A stretch of DNA of 5,984 bases from positions 1-5,984 of the forward strand of contig DAIEHU010000177.1 in the NCBI GenBank assembly GCA_027353395.1. The letters are read 5' to 3'. Below, piece after piece: positions 4,689 to 5,984 of the stretch; the stretch's first letter is position 1; the number at the start of each line of letters is the position of its first letter. Under the pieces are notes generated by a model. That model was not told where the DNA came from, made no database searches, and saw nothing but the letters and a program-made list of their open reading frames with translations. The DNA comes from Desulfobacteraceae bacterium. Its GTDB lineage: Bacteria > Desulfobacterota > Desulfobacteria > Desulfobacterales > Desulfosalsimonadaceae. Made by a program: the position numbers and the translations under genes.

Positions 4689-5984
4689 TTATCCTTCGAT
4701 CCGGATGACCACGGGTTTGTCGGTGATCACTTCCAGGGATGAAATTTTCGCCAGCGCTTTTTTGACTTCCGCTTCCTTGGCGATGTGGGTGAGCATCATG
4801 ATTGGCACTGCGCCATTTAATTTGCGTTCCGTCTGGTGCACGGATTTGATGCTGATCTGATGGTCGCCGAGGATGCCGGAGATTTTTGAAAGCACGCCCG
4901 GCTGGTCCTTTGCGGAAAACCGGACATAATAGCAGGTGGATATGTCGTCAATGGACCGGAACGGGATATCGCGGATCTGCGCCATCTGAAACGACTGCAT
5001 GGGAACAAATGAGGCTGCTTTGTTGATGAGGTTCCGTGCGATATCGATAACATCGCTGATGGCGGCGCTGGCTGTCGGCATCATGCCGGCCCCGTGTCCG
5101 TAAAGCATCATATCGCCCACCGCGTCGCCGGAAATGATCACGGCGTTCATGGACCCATCCACATGGGACAGGGGATTGGAAAACGGAATCATGGTGGGAT
5201 GCACCCTGGCATCCACCGCGTTTTCCGTGAATTTGGTGATGGCCAGCAGTTTGATCCGGTAGCTGCTCTGCTGCGCAAACTCGATGTCCATGGCTGAGAC
5301 GCGGGTGATTCCCTCCACATAAATATCCTTGAGGCTGATTTCCATACCAAAGGCGATGGATGAAAGGATGGCCAGCTTGTGGGCTGTGTCATGGCCTTCG
5401 ATATCCAGCGTTGGATCCGCTTCGGCGAAGCCTGCCGCCTGAGCCCCGGCCAGGGCGGTTTCAAATGACACGCCATCTCTGGTGATTTTGGACAGGATAT
5501 AATTGCAGGTGCCGTTTAAGATGCCGGAAATGGAAAGGATGCGGTTGCCGGCAAGACTTTCCCGGATGGTCTTGATAATGGGCATGCATCCGCCGACACT
5601 GGGTTCAAAAGCGATGGTAACGCCTTTTTCCGCCGCAGCTTTGAACAACATGCCGCCCTGGGATGCAAGCAGCGCCTTGTTGGCGGTGACGATGTGCTTG
5701 CCGTTTGCAATGGCTTTTAGAATCAAGTCTTTGGCGATGGTCTGGCCCCCGATCATCTCAAGGACGATGTCGATATCCGGATCATCCGTCACTGCAAAAG
5801 GATCGGTGGTGAGCACGTTTTTGCCGAAGTCAATGCCGCAGTCTCTGTCGATATAAAGGTCAGCGGCTTTTTTTAACGTCAATTTTGCGCCCAGACGGGA
5901 AGCAATGAGCGGGCCGTTATTGATCAGTATTTTCGCAATTCCGGTGCCCACAGTTCCTAAACCCAGTATGCCGACATTTATTTC
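4689..5984 (-). CDS. hom: Homoserine dehydrogenase with C-terminal ACT domain, 5' end outside the window
   Basis: This enzyme reduces aspartate semialdehyde to homoserine with NAD(P)H, the branch point to threonine and methionine. The visible 431 residues begin at the edge with EINVGILGLGTVGTG, the Rossmann dinucleotide-binding motif, so at most a few residues are missing. The GTG at 5951 is the valine of that motif and not a start. Further motifs are VTANKALLA (nicotinamide/substrate region), EPSVGGCMPIIKTI, the substrate-binding GILNGTCNYIL, and the catalytic block AGFAEADPTLDIEGHDTAHK, which carries the conserved Glu, Asp and Lys. The ACT domain (YYVRFSAKDQPGVLSKISGI to the end) usually gives feedback inhibition by threonine. 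The length agrees with the single-function class of about 430-440 aa; it is not fused to aspartokinase. It heads the visible hom-thrH-DUF167 operon; the promoter is outside the window. Confidence 0.97.
   Translation of the reverse strand, partial: EINVGILGLGTVGTGIAKILINNGPLIASRLGAKLTLKKAADLYIDRDCGIDFGKNVLTTDPFAVTDDPDIDIVLEMIGGQTIAKDLILKAIANGKHIVTANKALLASQGGMLFKAAAEKGVTIAFEPSVGGCMPIIKTIRESLAGNRILSISGILNGTCNYILSKITRDGVSFETALAGAQAAGFAEADPTLDIEGHDTAHKLAILSSIAFGMEISLKDIYVEGITRVSAMDIEFAQQSSYRIKLLAITKFTENAVDARVHPTMIPFSNPLSHVDGSMNAVIISGDAVGDMMLYGHGAGMMPTASAAISDVIDIARNLINKAASFVPMQSFQMAQIRDIPFRSIDDISTCYYVRFSAKDQPGVLSKISGILGDHQISIKSVHQTERKLNGAVPIMMLTHIAKEAEVKKALAKISSLEVITDKPVVIRIEG

Noticed and set aside
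4817..5856. Several open frames of 64-117 codons on both strands inside hom
   Set aside because: They are shadows of the strongly conserved hom frame, with no ribosome-binding sites and no recognisable domains.

Overview
The window looks like a mesophilic Gram-negative chromosome of moderate GC. The family mix fits a deltaproteobacterium (Desulfobacterota, sulfate-reducer type): a ThrH-type homoserine/serine phosphatase directly behind homoserine dehydrogenase, an MqsA-family antitoxin paired with a SecB-like chaperone, and a type I Cas3. The phylum is an inference from protein flavour and was not tested.

The left 3.4 kb is accessory DNA. On the minus strand (1-991, running off the left edge) lies the N-terminal half of a Cas3 nuclease-helicase with an intact HD nuclease site and Walker A motif. 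The gene looks broken at both ends. A strong Shine-Dalgarno sits 6 nt before an ACG codon where a Cas3 should start with ATG, and a TAA interrupts the frame at 26-28 while Cas3-like sequence continues to the window edge. An AT-rich gap of about 450 bases separates it from a plus-strand gene (1442-2329). That gene combines an ArdC-like N-terminal domain with an ImmA/IrrE-like metallopeptidase domain whose zinc motif HEXXH is changed to HELGY.

Next comes a self-contained plus-strand unit (2384-3490): a near-consensus promoter with a 15-bp palindrome over its -10 box, an MqsA-like zinc-finger/HTH antitoxin with a roughly 40-residue C-terminal extension, a translationally coupled SecB-like chaperone, and a rho-independent terminator. 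This is the antitoxin plus chaperone part of a toxin-antitoxin-chaperone (TAC) module, but no toxin gene is present between the promoter and the terminator. It is the most interesting object in the window.

The right 2.4 kb is housekeeping sequence, all on the minus strand: homoserine dehydrogenase (hom, 5' end outside the window), thrH and a DUF167/YggU gene, closely spaced as an operon. Behind them is an initiator tRNA(fMet) with its own promoter and terminator. Hom and ThrH would carry aspartate semialdehyde through homoserine to phosphohomoserine for threonine synthesis. The tRNA marks the border between housekeeping and accessory DNA, the classic position for an integration point, although no duplicated att sequence is visible in the window.
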